Of a stretch of 49,997 bases of DNA, positions 34,608 to 42,306 are shown piece by piece; positions within the stretch are counted from its first letter, which is position 1, and every line of letters begins with the position of its first letter. The translations under genes and the position numbers were made by a program. Source of the DNA: JANXSS01 sp043729515 (GTDB lineage Bacteria; Pseudomonadota; Gammaproteobacteria; Burkholderiales; Burkholderiaceae_D); contig JAYTLK010000107.1 in the NCBI GenBank assembly GCA_043729515.1, positions 1-49,997 on the forward strand. The letters are read 5' to 3'. Below the pieces are notes generated by a model. The model did no database searches. It had not been told where the DNA came from and saw nothing but the letters and a program-made list of their open reading frames with translations.

Positions 34608-35532
34608 GCCGAAGTTGCCTGGGTCGAAGTTGCCTGGGCCGATACTGCCCGAATCGACCCGGGTGGAATCCAGCGTGACAGGCCGCCTGCAGCTTTACCT
34701 GCGCCTGGTCCGCCTGGACAAGCCGATCGGTATCCTGCTGCTGTTGTGGCCGACACTCTCGGCGCTCTGGCTGGCTGCGGCCGGCCATCCTTCCTGGCAG
34801 ATCGTGCTGATCTTCACTCTCGGCACGATCCTGATGCGCTCGGCCGGCTGCGCCATCAACGACTTCGCCGACCGCGATTTCGACCGGCATGTGGAGCGCA
34901 CCGCAAATCGTCCGATCACTTCCGGCCAGATCGCGCCCAAGGAAGCGCTGATGGTCGCCGGCATCCTGGCGCTGCTGTCGTTCCTGCTCATCCTGCCGTT
35001 GAATGGCCTGACGAAGATGCTCTCGCTGGCGGCGGTGGCCATTGCCGCCAGCTATCCGTACTTCAAGCGGTTTTTTGCGATCCCACAGGCATACCTGGGG
35101 ATCGCCTTCGGCTTCGGCATTCCCATGGGATTTGCCGCAGTGACAAATGGCGTACCGGCGCCGGCCTGGTGGCTGCTGCTGGCAAACATGTTCTGGGCAA
35201 TCGCCTATGACACCGAATATGCGATGGTCGACCGCGAGGATGACCTGAAGATCGGCATCCGCACCTCTGCCATCACGTTCGGCCGGTTCGATGTCGCTGC
35301 AGTCATGCTTTGCTACGTGCTGGCGCTCGGCATCGTCGGCCTGGTCGGCTGGCACTACGGCCTGGGCGTCTGGTTCGGCGCTGGCATCGCACTGGCTGCC
35401 GGCTGTGCGCTGCATCACTACCGGCTGATCCGTCAGCGCGAGCGGGCCGGCTGCTTCGCGGCATTTCGCCACAACAACTGGCTCGGTGCCGCCGTCTTCG
35501 CCGGCATTGCGCTCGACTACGCCATCGGCTGA
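34582..35532 (+). CDS. ubiA: 4-hydroxybenzoate octaprenyltransferase UbiA with a repeat-encoded N-terminus
   Basis: UbiA prenylates 4-hydroxybenzoate in ubiquinone synthesis; it is an inner-membrane protein with eight to nine helices. The two metal-pyrophosphate motifs are NDFADRDFDRHVERT and DTEYAMVDREDD. The conserved part starts at GRLQLYLRLVRLDKPIG, near residue 34. Before it are four 5-residue units (KLPEP, KLPGS, KLPGP, ILPES) from a 15-bp repeat overlapping the oxyR end. If translation starts at ATG 34582 the protein is 316 aa; a GTG at about 34663 would remove the repeat and give roughly the usual 289 aa. The start is therefore uncertain. Confidence 0.94.
   Translation: MMRRPKLPEPKLPGSKLPGPILPESTRVESSVTGRLQLYLRLVRLDKPIGILLLLWPTLSALWLAAAGHPSWQIVLIFTLGTILMRSAGCAINDFADRDFDRHVERTANRPITSGQIAPKEALMVAGILALLSFLLILPLNGLTKMLSLAAVAIAASYPYFKRFFAIPQAYLGIAFGFGIPMGFAAVTNGVPAPAWWLLLANMFWAIAYDTEYAMVDREDDLKIGIRTSAITFGRFDVAAVMLCYVLALGIVGLVGWHYGLGVWFGAGIALAAGCALHHYRLIRQRERAGCFAAFRHNNWLGAAVFAGIALDYAIG
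34594..34653 (+). repeat. Four 15-bp repeats at the oxyR-ubiA junction
   Basis: Units are CCGAAGTTGCCTGAG, CCGAAGTTGCCTGGG, TCGAAGTTGCCTGGG and CCGATACTGCCCGAA. The oxyR TGA is in the first unit (34605-34607); later units have TGG there. Confidence 0.9.
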
Positions 35533-35600
35533 GCAATTTGCGAATTCTCAAAATGTCTTGATGCCCGGCTGCTTACACTGAGCCATGACCGGGAGAGACC

Positions 35601-35933
35601 ATGGAAGAAAGCATCCAGACCACCGCAACCAACCGTGCTTTTGCGCGTGAGCTGCAGTCGATGCTCGAACAGGCCGAAGGCTTGCTGCGCAATGCCGGCC
35701 AGCAGATCCGCAACGAGTACCGCAACGTGAAGGAGCAGGTCGCCTCCAGCGTCAGCACCTCGATCAGTGACGCGCAACGCGGCCTGAGCAATGTCGAGGG
35801 CAGTGTCCTGTCGCGCAGTCGCGGCGCGGTCCGCACGACCAATCGCTTCGTGCGTGAAAAGCCCTGGCGAGCCGTGATCATTGCCGCCGGGGCTGGAGTT
35901 CTTCTCGGCATGATCATGACGCGCAAGCGATGA
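35601..35933 (+). CDS. DUF883 (ElaB/YqjD-type) membrane-anchored protein
   Basis: The family tethers to the inner membrane by a C-terminal helix, and in E. coli YqjD binds ribosomes in stationary phase. Here an amphipathic, coiled-coil-like body (ELQSMLEQAEGLLRNAGQQI, NEYRNVKEQVASSVST) is followed by the typical FVREKPWRAVIIAAGAGVLL and the end GMIMTRKR. It is 110 aa. The ATG at 35601 follows GGGAGA at a good distance. It is the first gene of a yqjD-yqjE-yqjK-like cassette. Confidence 0.88.
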   Translation: MEESIQTTATNRAFARELQSMLEQAEGLLRNAGQQIRNEYRNVKEQVASSVSTSISDAQRGLSNVEGSVLSRSRGAVRTTNRFVREKPWRAVIIAAGAGVLLGMIMTRKR

Positions 35934-36055
35934 CCCGGCGCGCATGCATGCGCATTGAGCACACCGGTTGCTGCATCGCCGATGCCGACTCGTGCCAACA
36001 GTGTTGACAATGCCCGGCAACTGAGGCCAAGCGACTCGGCCCAGACCCTCCCACC

Positions 36056-36430
36056 ATGCCACTCGCCCCGGCGCTGCGTCGTCTCGCACTATCCTGCTTC
36101 GGCTTGTTGCAGACCCGCGCCAAACTGGCGCTGGTCGAGGCTGAAGAAGAGGCGCTGCGTTATTTCACTTATTTGCTGCTGTCGCTGATGGCAGCGTTCT
36201 GCGTCTTCATGGCCTTCCTGTTGGCCGTGGCGCTGATCGTGGCAGTTTTCCGGGACACCCACCGCATCGCATCGCTGCTCGGACTGATCCTGTTTTTTCT
36301 GTTGGCGTGCGCAGGCCTCGGATGGTCGGTTCGTACCAGGTACCGAAGAAAACCGCGTTTGCTGGAACATACCCTGGCCGAACTCCAACGTGATGCGCAG
36401 GCGCTGACCGGATCCTGGCGGCAAGGTTGA
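36056..36430 (+). CDS. Phage-holin-like superfamily membrane protein (YqjE/DUF1469 type)
   Basis: It has an amphipathic N-terminal helix (TRAKLALVEAEEEALRYF) and two membrane helices (LMAAFCVFMAFLLAVALIVAVF and IASLLGLILFFLLACAGLGW), then a basic region with a helical tail. This is the YqjE pattern. Despite the family name there is no sign of phage function. It is 124 aa and lies about 120 nt after the DUF883 gene, the E. coli yqjD-yqjE order. Confidence 0.82.
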   Translation: MPLAPALRRLALSCFGLLQTRAKLALVEAEEEALRYFTYLLLSLMAAFCVFMAFLLAVALIVAVFRDTHRIASLLGLILFFLLACAGLGWSVRTRYRRKPRLLEHTLAELQRDAQALTGSWRQG

Positions 36431-36476
36431 TCGCCATTCGTCCACTCCTTCCGCAGCCGACACCAAGCCGGGCTGC

Positions 36477-36734
36477 CTGGCGCTGCGCCGGGAGCGCCTG
36501 CTGGGCGATGTCGCACGGCAGCGCCTGACCTTTGCCATGATGGCTGCCGACGTGACGACGCCGATCTCATCACTCAAACGCCGGGCTGCCCGCTTGGCCA
36601 TGCTCAGGCAACGCCCGGCGCCGGCAATCGGCTTGGCGGTCGCAGTCGGATTGGCGGTCATGCCGATCAATCCTTGCCGAATTCCTCACCCAGTTCCGCA
36701 CCTCGCGCCGACGCTGCGCCGATGGCGCGGATGA
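36477..36734 (+). pseudogene. YqjK-like reading frame lacking a start codon
   Basis: A frame directly after the yqjE-like gene reads LALRRERLLGDVARQRL, then SSLKRRAARLAMLRQRP and a short hydrophobic end APAIGLAVAVGLAVMP, the layout of YqjK-like proteins, the third member of this cassette. The frame is closed by TGA at 36405-36407, and no ATG, GTG or TTG occurs before ATG 36537, which lies after the conserved LALRRERL. The stop is at 36732-36734, 68 nt inside the convergent proC. Either the gene has lost its start, or a shortened 65-residue product is made from 36537. Confidence 0.4.
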
Positions 36735-37623
36735 TGGCCTGCGCCACACCGCTGTCCTGCATGCTGGTCAGCGCAGCATGGGTGGTGCCACCCTTGGACG
36801 TGACCCGCTCGCGCAGCACCGATACCGGATCGGTCGCATCGGCCGCCAGTTGCGCAGCGCCGGAGAAGGTGGCGATCGCCAGCGCCTTCGCTTGCTCAGG
36901 CGTGAGACCCAGACCGACGCCGGCCGTCTGCATCGCTTCGATGAAATAGAAGACGTAGGCTGGTCCGCTGCCCGACATCGCCGTCACAGGATCGATCAGT
37001 GCTTCGTCATCAAGCCAGACGGTGCCGCCGACTGCGCGCAGGACCGCATCGGCGTGTTCGTGCTGGGCTGCCGTTACCCCTGCCATGGCGACCATTCCCG
37101 TGATGCCGCGCCCGATCAGCGCCGGCGTGTTCGGCATGCAGCGCACGATGGCCGCATGCCCGCCCAGCCAGCGCGACAAGTCCTGCATGCGAATGCCGGC
37201 GGCAATCGAGAGCACCAGTTGCGACCCCAGAAACGGTTGCAAGGCGGTGGCCACCGAGCGCATCTGTTGCGGCTTGACGGCCAGGATGAACACGTCGGCA
37301 TCCGCCAGGCCGGCATCGATCCGGTCGCTGGTATGAACGCCAAGCGCGTCAAGCCGCGCCCGCGCTTCCTGATTGATTTCGATGACCCGTATGTTGCCTG
37401 CTGCGGTAAGTTTGCCCATCAGGCCACCAATCAGCGCGGTCGCCATGTTGCCGCCGCCGATGAAGGCGATGCGTAGCGGCGCGCAAGCCGGCTGTTGATT
37501 ACGTTGTAAATCGTTACCTGAAGCCGGCTGCAAGTCAGGTTGCAAGACAGGCTGTCGATCGACTGGCGATGCATGCGGGGATGCTGGTGGCATGTCCTTG
37601 CCGGTACCGGTGTGCGTCGTCAT
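36667..37623 (-). CDS. proC: Pyrroline-5-carboxylate reductase ProC with an N-terminal extension
   Basis: ProC reduces pyrroline-5-carboxylate to proline with NAD(P)H. The dinucleotide fold IAFIGGGNMATALIGGL begins near residue 53; the proline-site helix region has MSGSGPAYVFYFIEAM and the end VTSKGGTTHAALTSM. Relatives start almost directly at the Rossmann fold, but here 50 residues precede it, including QPVLQPDLQPASG, rich in Gln and Pro. The ATG at 37623 overlaps the yggS stop by 4 nt (ATGA), which favours this start and hence a real extension. Confidence 0.95.
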   Translation of the reverse strand: MTTHTGTGKDMPPASPHASPVDRQPVLQPDLQPASGNDLQRNQQPACAPLRIAFIGGGNMATALIGGLMGKLTAAGNIRVIEINQEARARLDALGVHTSDRIDAGLADADVFILAVKPQQMRSVATALQPFLGSQLVLSIAAGIRMQDLSRWLGGHAAIVRCMPNTPALIGRGITGMVAMAGVTAAQHEHADAVLRAVGGTVWLDDEALIDPVTAMSGSGPAYVFYFIEAMQTAGVGLGLTPEQAKALAIATFSGAAQLAADATDPVSVLRERVTSKGGTTHAALTSMQDSGVAQAIIRAIGAASARGAELGEEFGKD

Positions 37624-38357
37624 GTTGTCGTGCCCTGGTTGCGTTGTCCAAAAATTGCGGAGCCGATGCGCACGATCGTGGCACCTTCGGCGATCGCCGC
37701 TTCCAGGTCGCCCGACATGCCGATCGACAGCGTGTCCAGCGGCAGCCCGGCTTCCTGCAGCCGGCAGTACAGCGCATGCAGGCGCCGGTACGGCTCGCGC
37801 TGCGCATCCGGGTCATCGACCGCCCGTGGTATCGCCATCAGGCCGCGCAACCGCAAGCGGGGCAAGGTGGCGATCTCCTGCGCCAGTACCTGCACGTCAT
37901 CGGGGGCGACGCCGCTCTTGCTGTCTTCGGCGCTGATGTTGACCTGGATGCAGATATTCAATGGCGGCAGATGCGACGGGCGCTGCTCCGACAGGCGCTG
38001 CGCAATCTTCAGACGATCGACCGCATGCACCCAATCGAACCGCTCGGCCAGGGGCCGCGTCTTGTTGCTCTGGATCGGGCCGATGAAATGCCATTTCAAC
38101 AAGCCGGCATCGACGCCGGCAGGCAATGCGCCGTTGTTTTGCAGCCGCGTGAACTCATCAATCTTTTCCAGTGCCTCCTGCAGATAATTCTCGCCGAATT
38201 CGCGTTGCCCGGCCACTGCAGCAGCAAGCACGGCCTGTGCGTCGAAGGTCTTGCTCACTGCCAGCAAGCGAACGGTTTGCACATCGCGCGACACTTTTCC
38301 CGCTGCGGCGGCGATGCGCGCATGCACGTCTTGCATGTTGTCGGCGATTCTGGACAT
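37620..38357 (-). CDS. PLP homeostasis protein YggS/PLPBP
   Basis: YggS-type proteins bind pyridoxal phosphate in a TIM barrel without known catalysis and help keep PLP and amino-acid pools balanced. The PLP lysine is in VRLLAVSKTFDAQAV, followed by FGENYLQEALEK, HFIGPIQSNKTRPL, and SIGMSGDLEAAIAEG with phosphate-site residues. It is 245 aa. It precedes proC with a 4-nt overlap and diverges from pilT, a conserved proteobacterial arrangement. Confidence 0.95.
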   Translation of the reverse strand: MSRIADNMQDVHARIAAAAGKVSRDVQTVRLLAVSKTFDAQAVLAAAVAGQREFGENYLQEALEKIDEFTRLQNNGALPAGVDAGLLKWHFIGPIQSNKTRPLAERFDWVHAVDRLKIAQRLSEQRPSHLPPLNICIQVNISAEDSKSGVAPDDVQVLAQEIATLPRLRLRGLMAIPRAVDDPDAQREPYRRLHALYCRLQEAGLPLDTLSIGMSGDLEAAIAEGATIVRIGSAIFGQRNQGTTT

Positions 38358-38520
38358 AATCGAAAAATGTTAATGGTAGTCAACTTTTTGCCAGGTTGAC
38401 AACAGTATGAACGGCGCCTTCATGATGCCTGCTTCACACCGAATGCCACTGGCGCATTTTCTCGTCACCGGCAGCGCCTGCACGGCGCGCCACCCCAAAC
38501 GCAAGGCCCGAGGATTATAA

Positions 38521-39564
38521 ATGGACATCTCTGAACTCCTGTCTTTTTCGGTCAAGAACAATGCCTCCGATTTGCACCTGTCGTCCGGCCTGCCGCCGAT
38601 GATCCGGGTACACGGCGACGTGCGGCGCATCAACCTGCCGCCGCTGGAGCACAAGGATGTGCATGGCATGATCTACGACATCATGAACGACGGCCAGCGC
38701 AAGGCCTATGAAGAAAACCTGGAAGTCGACTTTTCTTTCGCGATTCCGGGCCTGGCGCGGTTTCGGGTCAATGCCTTCAACCAGGACCGGGGCGCCGCTG
38801 CCGTCATGCGGACCATTCCCTCGAAGATCCTGAGCCTTGAAAACCTGAACACGCCGAAGATCTTTGCCGAACTGGCCCTGAAGCCGCGCGGGCTGGTGCT
38901 GGTGACCGGCCCGACCGGTTCCGGAAAATCGACCACGCTCGCCGCAATGGTCAATCATGTCAATGAAAACGAATACGCCCACATCCTCACCATCGAGGAC
39001 CCGATCGAATTCGTGCATGAATCCAAGAAGTGCCTGATCAACCAGCGTGAAGTCGGCCCGCACACGCATTCGTTCTCGGCCGCCTTGCGCTCGGCCTTGC
39101 GGGAAGATCCGGACGTGGTGCTGGTGGGTGAATTGCGTGACCTTGAAACGATTCGCCTGGCGCTGTCGGCAGCCGAGACCGGCCACCTGGTATTCGGCAC
39201 CCTGCACACCTCCTCGGCGGCGAAGACCATCGACCGGATCGTCGACGTCTTCCCTGGCGATGAAAAGGAAATGGTGCGCGCGATGTTGTCGGAGTCACTG
39301 CAGGCCGTGATCTCGCAGACACTGCTGAAGACCAAGGATGGCAGCGGCCGCGTCGCCGCCCATGAAATCATGATCGGCACGCCGGCCATTCGCAACCTGA
39401 TCCGCGAAGCGAAGATCGCACAGATGTATTCGGCGATCCAGACCGGCAGCAACATGGGCATGCAGACGCTGGACAGCAATCTTGCCGACCTGGTCAGGCG
39501 CAACGTGATCTCGCTGGGCGCCGCCCGCTCCGCCGCAAAGACACCTGATAATTTCCCTGGCTAA
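38521..39564 (+). CDS. pilT: Type IV pilus retraction ATPase PilT
   Basis: PilT is the hexameric ATPase that depolymerises type IV pili and powers twitching. It begins MDISELLSFSVKNNASDLHLSSG. Walker A GPTGSGKSTT lies near residue 132, the Asp box at DPDVVLVGELRD, and the His box at TGHLVFGTLHT. The PilT-specific AIRNLIRE motif is present. Length 347 aa is normal. It is followed by pilU at 41 nt. Confidence 0.97.
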   Translation: MDISELLSFSVKNNASDLHLSSGLPPMIRVHGDVRRINLPPLEHKDVHGMIYDIMNDGQRKAYEENLEVDFSFAIPGLARFRVNAFNQDRGAAAVMRTIPSKILSLENLNTPKIFAELALKPRGLVLVTGPTGSGKSTTLAAMVNHVNENEYAHILTIEDPIEFVHESKKCLINQREVGPHTHSFSAALRSALREDPDVVLVGELRDLETIRLALSAAETGHLVFGTLHTSSAAKTIDRIVDVFPGDEKEMVRAMLSESLQAVISQTLLKTKDGSGRVAAHEIMIGTPAIRNLIREAKIAQMYSAIQTGSNMGMQTLDSNLADLVRRNVISLGAARSAAKTPDNFPG

Positions 39565-39605
39565 CAAAATCAGTCGACGACCTCCGTCGCACGAAGGACA
39601 TCTGC

Positions 39606-40742
39606 ATGGAACGCGAACAAGCCACGAAATTCATGAACGACCTGCTGCGCCTGATGGTCAGCAAAAACGGGTCCGATCTGTTCATCACCACCGATTTCCC
39701 GCCGGCCTTCAAGATCGACGGGCGTGTCACGCCGGTGTCGAGCCAGCCACTCTCGGGCGTGCATACGGTCGAACTGGCGCGCGCCATCATGAACGACAAG
39801 CAGGCCGCAGAATTCGAAGCGAAAAAAGAATGCAATTTCGCCATCAGCCCGGGCGACCTCGGTCGCTTCCGCGTGTCCGCCTTCGTCCAGCAGGGCAAGG
39901 TCGGCATGGTGCTGCGAACGATCACGACCAAGATTCCGAAACTGGAAGAGCTGGGCGTGCCGGAAATCCTGCGCGAAGTGGTGATGACCAAGCGTGGCCT
40001 GGTGATCATGGTTGGCGCCACCGGTTCGGGCAAGTCGACCACGCTGGCGGCGATGGTCGGCCATCGCAACGAGAACAGCTTCGGCCACATCATCACGGTG
40101 GAAGATCCGGTCGAATACATCCACCCGCACCGCAACTGCATCGTTACCCAGCGCGACATTGGCGTCGATACCGAAGACTGGGGCACGGCGCTGAAGAACA
40201 CGCTGCGCCAGGCGCCGGACGTGATCCAGATCGGCGAGATCCGCGACCGCGAGACGATGGACTATGCGATCGCCTTTGCCGAGACCGGTCACCTGTGCCT
40301 GGCGACCCTGCATGCCAACAGTTCGAACCAGGCGCTAGACCGGATCATCAACTTTTTTCCGGAAGAGCGACGCCAGCAATTGTTGATGGACCTGTCGCTG
40401 AACCTGAAGGGCATGATCTCGCAGCGCCTCATTCCCCTGCGCGACACGAAGGGCCGCTGCGTGGCAGTCGAGGTGTTGCTGAACTCGCCGCTGATTTCGG
40501 ATCTGATCTTCAAGGGTGCGGTTCACGAGATCAAGGAAATCATGAAGAAGTCGCGCGAACTCGGCATGCAGACCTTCGACCAGGCGCTGTTCGATCTCTA
40601 CGAGGCCGACAAGATTTCCTATGAAGATGCGCTGCGCAATGCCGACTCGGTCAACGATCTGCGCCTGGCCATCAAGCTGCGCAGCAAGGATGCAATCGGG
40701 CGCGACCTGAACCGGGGCACGGAGCATCTGGGCATCGTCTGA
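39606..40742 (+). CDS. pilU: PilT-like ATPase PilU
   Basis: PilU assists PilT in retraction under load. It has MERE...KFMNDLLRLMVSKNGSDLFI, Walker A GATGSGKSTT, APDVIQIGEIRD, and TGHLCLATLHANSSNQALDR. The C-terminus is longer than in PilT, with LFDLYEADKISYEDALRNAD and SKDAIGRDLNRG. It is 378 aa, and pilT-pilU are co-oriented. The sequence is clearly diverged from pilT, as usual. Confidence 0.96.
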   Translation: MEREQATKFMNDLLRLMVSKNGSDLFITTDFPPAFKIDGRVTPVSSQPLSGVHTVELARAIMNDKQAAEFEAKKECNFAISPGDLGRFRVSAFVQQGKVGMVLRTITTKIPKLEELGVPEILREVVMTKRGLVIMVGATGSGKSTTLAAMVGHRNENSFGHIITVEDPVEYIHPHRNCIVTQRDIGVDTEDWGTALKNTLRQAPDVIQIGEIRDRETMDYAIAFAETGHLCLATLHANSSNQALDRIINFFPEERRQQLLMDLSLNLKGMISQRLIPLRDTKGRCVAVEVLLNSPLISDLIFKGAVHEIKEIMKKSRELGMQTFDQALFDLYEADKISYEDALRNADSVNDLRLAIKLRSKDAIGRDLNRGTEHLGIV

Positions 40743-40876
40743 CGAATCGACGTGGCCGGCATGCTGATCCGATTCAACGCGGCGTAAGAATGCAGCCATC
40801 GACTTCAGGGTACCAGCGTGCGGATGATGACGACATGGTTTAGCATCGACGTGTCATCCAACTGAAAGCCGCCACC

Positions 40877-41362
40877 ATGACCACTGCCTTCGATTTCAAC
40901 CCCACCTCCCTTGCCGGCCAACCGGTCGACCTGTCGGCCTATCGCGGCCGCGTGCTGCTGATCGTGAATACCGCCAGCAAGTGCGGCTTCACCCCGCAAT
41001 ACAAGGGGCTCGAAGCGGTCCATCAGTCGATGAAGGAACGCGGCCTGGCGGTGCTTGGTTTTCCGTGCAACCAGTTCGGTGCCCAGGAGCCGGGCGATGC
41101 CGACACCATCGGCGCCTTCTGCGAAAAGAACTTCGGCGTCAGCTTTCCGCTGTTCGCCAAGATCGACGTCAATGGCGACCACGCCGATCCCCTGTTCCGT
41201 TACCTCAAGCATGCGGCACCCGGCCTGCTGGGCAGTGAAGCGATCAAGTGGAATTTCACCAAGTTGGTGGTGAAGAAGGATGGCACGGTGTTCAAGCGGT
41301 ATGCGCCGACCACCAAGCCGGAGGAACTGGTCGGTGACATCGAGACGCTACTGGCGGAGTGA
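40877..41362 (+). CDS. Glutathione peroxidase-like peroxiredoxin
   Basis: The protein reduces peroxides, with thiol electron donors. The peroxidatic Cys is in NTASKCGFTPQYKGLE, the second Cys in GFPCNQFGAQEPG, and the Trp motif in IKWNFTKLVV. It uses Cys, not selenocysteine. It is 161 aa with no signal peptide, so cytosolic. It stands alone, ending at a strong terminator. Confidence 0.94.
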   Translation: MTTAFDFNPTSLAGQPVDLSAYRGRVLLIVNTASKCGFTPQYKGLEAVHQSMKERGLAVLGFPCNQFGAQEPGDADTIGAFCEKNFGVSFPLFAKIDVNGDHADPLFRYLKHAAPGLLGSEAIKWNFTKLVVKKDGTVFKRYAPTTKPEELVGDIETLLAE

Positions 41363-41395
41363 TTTCGACGCGCTTCGCATCATGAACCCTGTTTG

Positions 41396-41423
41396 AAAAA
41401 AAACCCCGCCGAGGCGGGGTTTT
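41396..41423. terminator. Bidirectional terminator between gpx and the PEP-CTERM gene
   Basis: The stem CCCCGCC (41404-41410) pairs with GGCGGGG (41413-41419), flanked by eight A and four T, between convergent genes. Confidence 0.92.
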
Positions 41424-41441
41424 CATTTGTGCGCCAGCCGA

Positions 41442-42086
41442 TTACTTGCTGCGGCGACGGGTCAAGCTCAGACCGAGCAGACCGAAACCGAACAGGGCCA
41501 GGGTCGCCGGCTCCGGCACCTGGGTGAAGGCAAACGTGCCTGCGTCATAGCGGTTGGCCGGGCCGGTGTCCAGGGTCGTCGGCAGGACGAAACCTGCGCT
41601 CATGCCGTAGCGTGCGCCGCCGACGAATGCGATCGCGCCGCCGGCAGTGTCGACCGTGGACGGTGCATTGCCTGTACCGACGTTACCGTTTTTCTCGTTG
41701 TCGCCATAGCCCTGCGCCACGATCGAATACGTGCCCATGCCCAGATCAAAGTCGGTGACATCGATGAAGCGGTTGTTGCCGACTGCCAGTGTGTTTGCCG
41801 TGGTCAGGGTCACTGCTGGCGCAACCAGTTGGCCGGTGGCGATGTTGAAGATCCCGACCGTGATCCCATTGTTGAAACCATCTTTCCCACTGTCGAATGC
41901 GCCCAGCTGGGTGATGCGGATGCCTGAGCTGACGGTGAAGTCCATGCCCAGGCCGCCCGTATAAGCTTGCAGGCCGAAGGTGTCGACCGGGGTCAGTGCG
42001 ATGGTGTCAGCCATTGCCGGCGCCATGACGGAGGCTGCGAAACCGATTGCCAATGCTGCCTTGATGATCTTGTCGAGAACTTGCAT
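41442..42086 (-). CDS. PEP-CTERM sorted exported protein
   Basis: The protein has a signal peptide (KAALAIGFAASVMAPAMADT) and ends in a textbook PEP-CTERM signal: VPEP, hydrophobic ATLALFGFGLLGLSL, then TRRRSK. Exosortase/EpsH systems cut and process such tails and link the products to extracellular polymer in biofilm- and EPS-forming bacteria. The mature part is Gly, Thr, Asn and Val rich and has no known domain. The ATG at 42086 is chosen for its ribosome site (AGGGAG) and signal peptide; it gives 214 aa. A sigma-54-type promoter lies about 90 nt upstream. No exosortase gene is in the window. Confidence 0.93.
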   Translation of the reverse strand: MQVLDKIIKAALAIGFAASVMAPAMADTIALTPVDTFGLQAYTGGLGMDFTVSSGIRITQLGAFDSGKDGFNNGITVGIFNIATGQLVAPAVTLTTANTLAVGNNRFIDVTDFDLGMGTYSIVAQGYGDNEKNGNVGTGNAPSTVDTAGGAIAFVGGARYGMSAGFVLPTTLDTGPANRYDAGTFAFTQVPEPATLALFGFGLLGLSLTRRRSK

Positions 42087-42177
42087 GAGTGACTCCCTGA
42101 ATGCCATTGTTGATTTAACCCGGGGCGTTGACGCGACGTTTACTGCCCGCCGCACTGCACCTGCCTGCAAGGGTTTC

Positions 42178-42193
42178 AGCAATTTGCATACCA
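42178..42193 (-). promoter_or_regulatory. Sigma-54 promoter candidate upstream of the PEP-CTERM gene
   Basis: On minus the sequence is TGGTATG-CAAA-TTGCT, against the RpoN consensus TGGCACG-N4-TTGCW. The invariant GG (42192-42191) and GC (42180-42179) are present with exactly 10 nt between them. The predicted start of transcription is near 42167, giving a leader of about 80 nt before the ATG at 42086. Upstream, 42194-42290 is AT-rich (IHF-like bending plausible), and a TGT-N11-ACA partial dyad lies at 42257-42273. Confidence 0.7.
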
Positions 42194-42306
42194 GAAACAA
42201 TTTCTTTATTTAAATCATGCATATAAGAAATTTTAAGGCAGGCAGCATTACTTTTCTGTAAGGTTTTCCGACAATAAATACTGCAGGTCGTCGATCAATC
42301 CCGCCG

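Noticed and set aside
36056..36430. Prophage holin
   Set aside because: The family name is misleading. No phage genes surround it, and the order DUF883-YqjE is a known chromosomal cassette.
38379..38401. GTCAAC-N10-GTTGAC dyad in the yggS-pilT spacer as an operator
   Set aside because: The arms are short and coincide with a -35-like TTGACA on each strand, with no good -10 at the right distance. The evidence was too weak to list.
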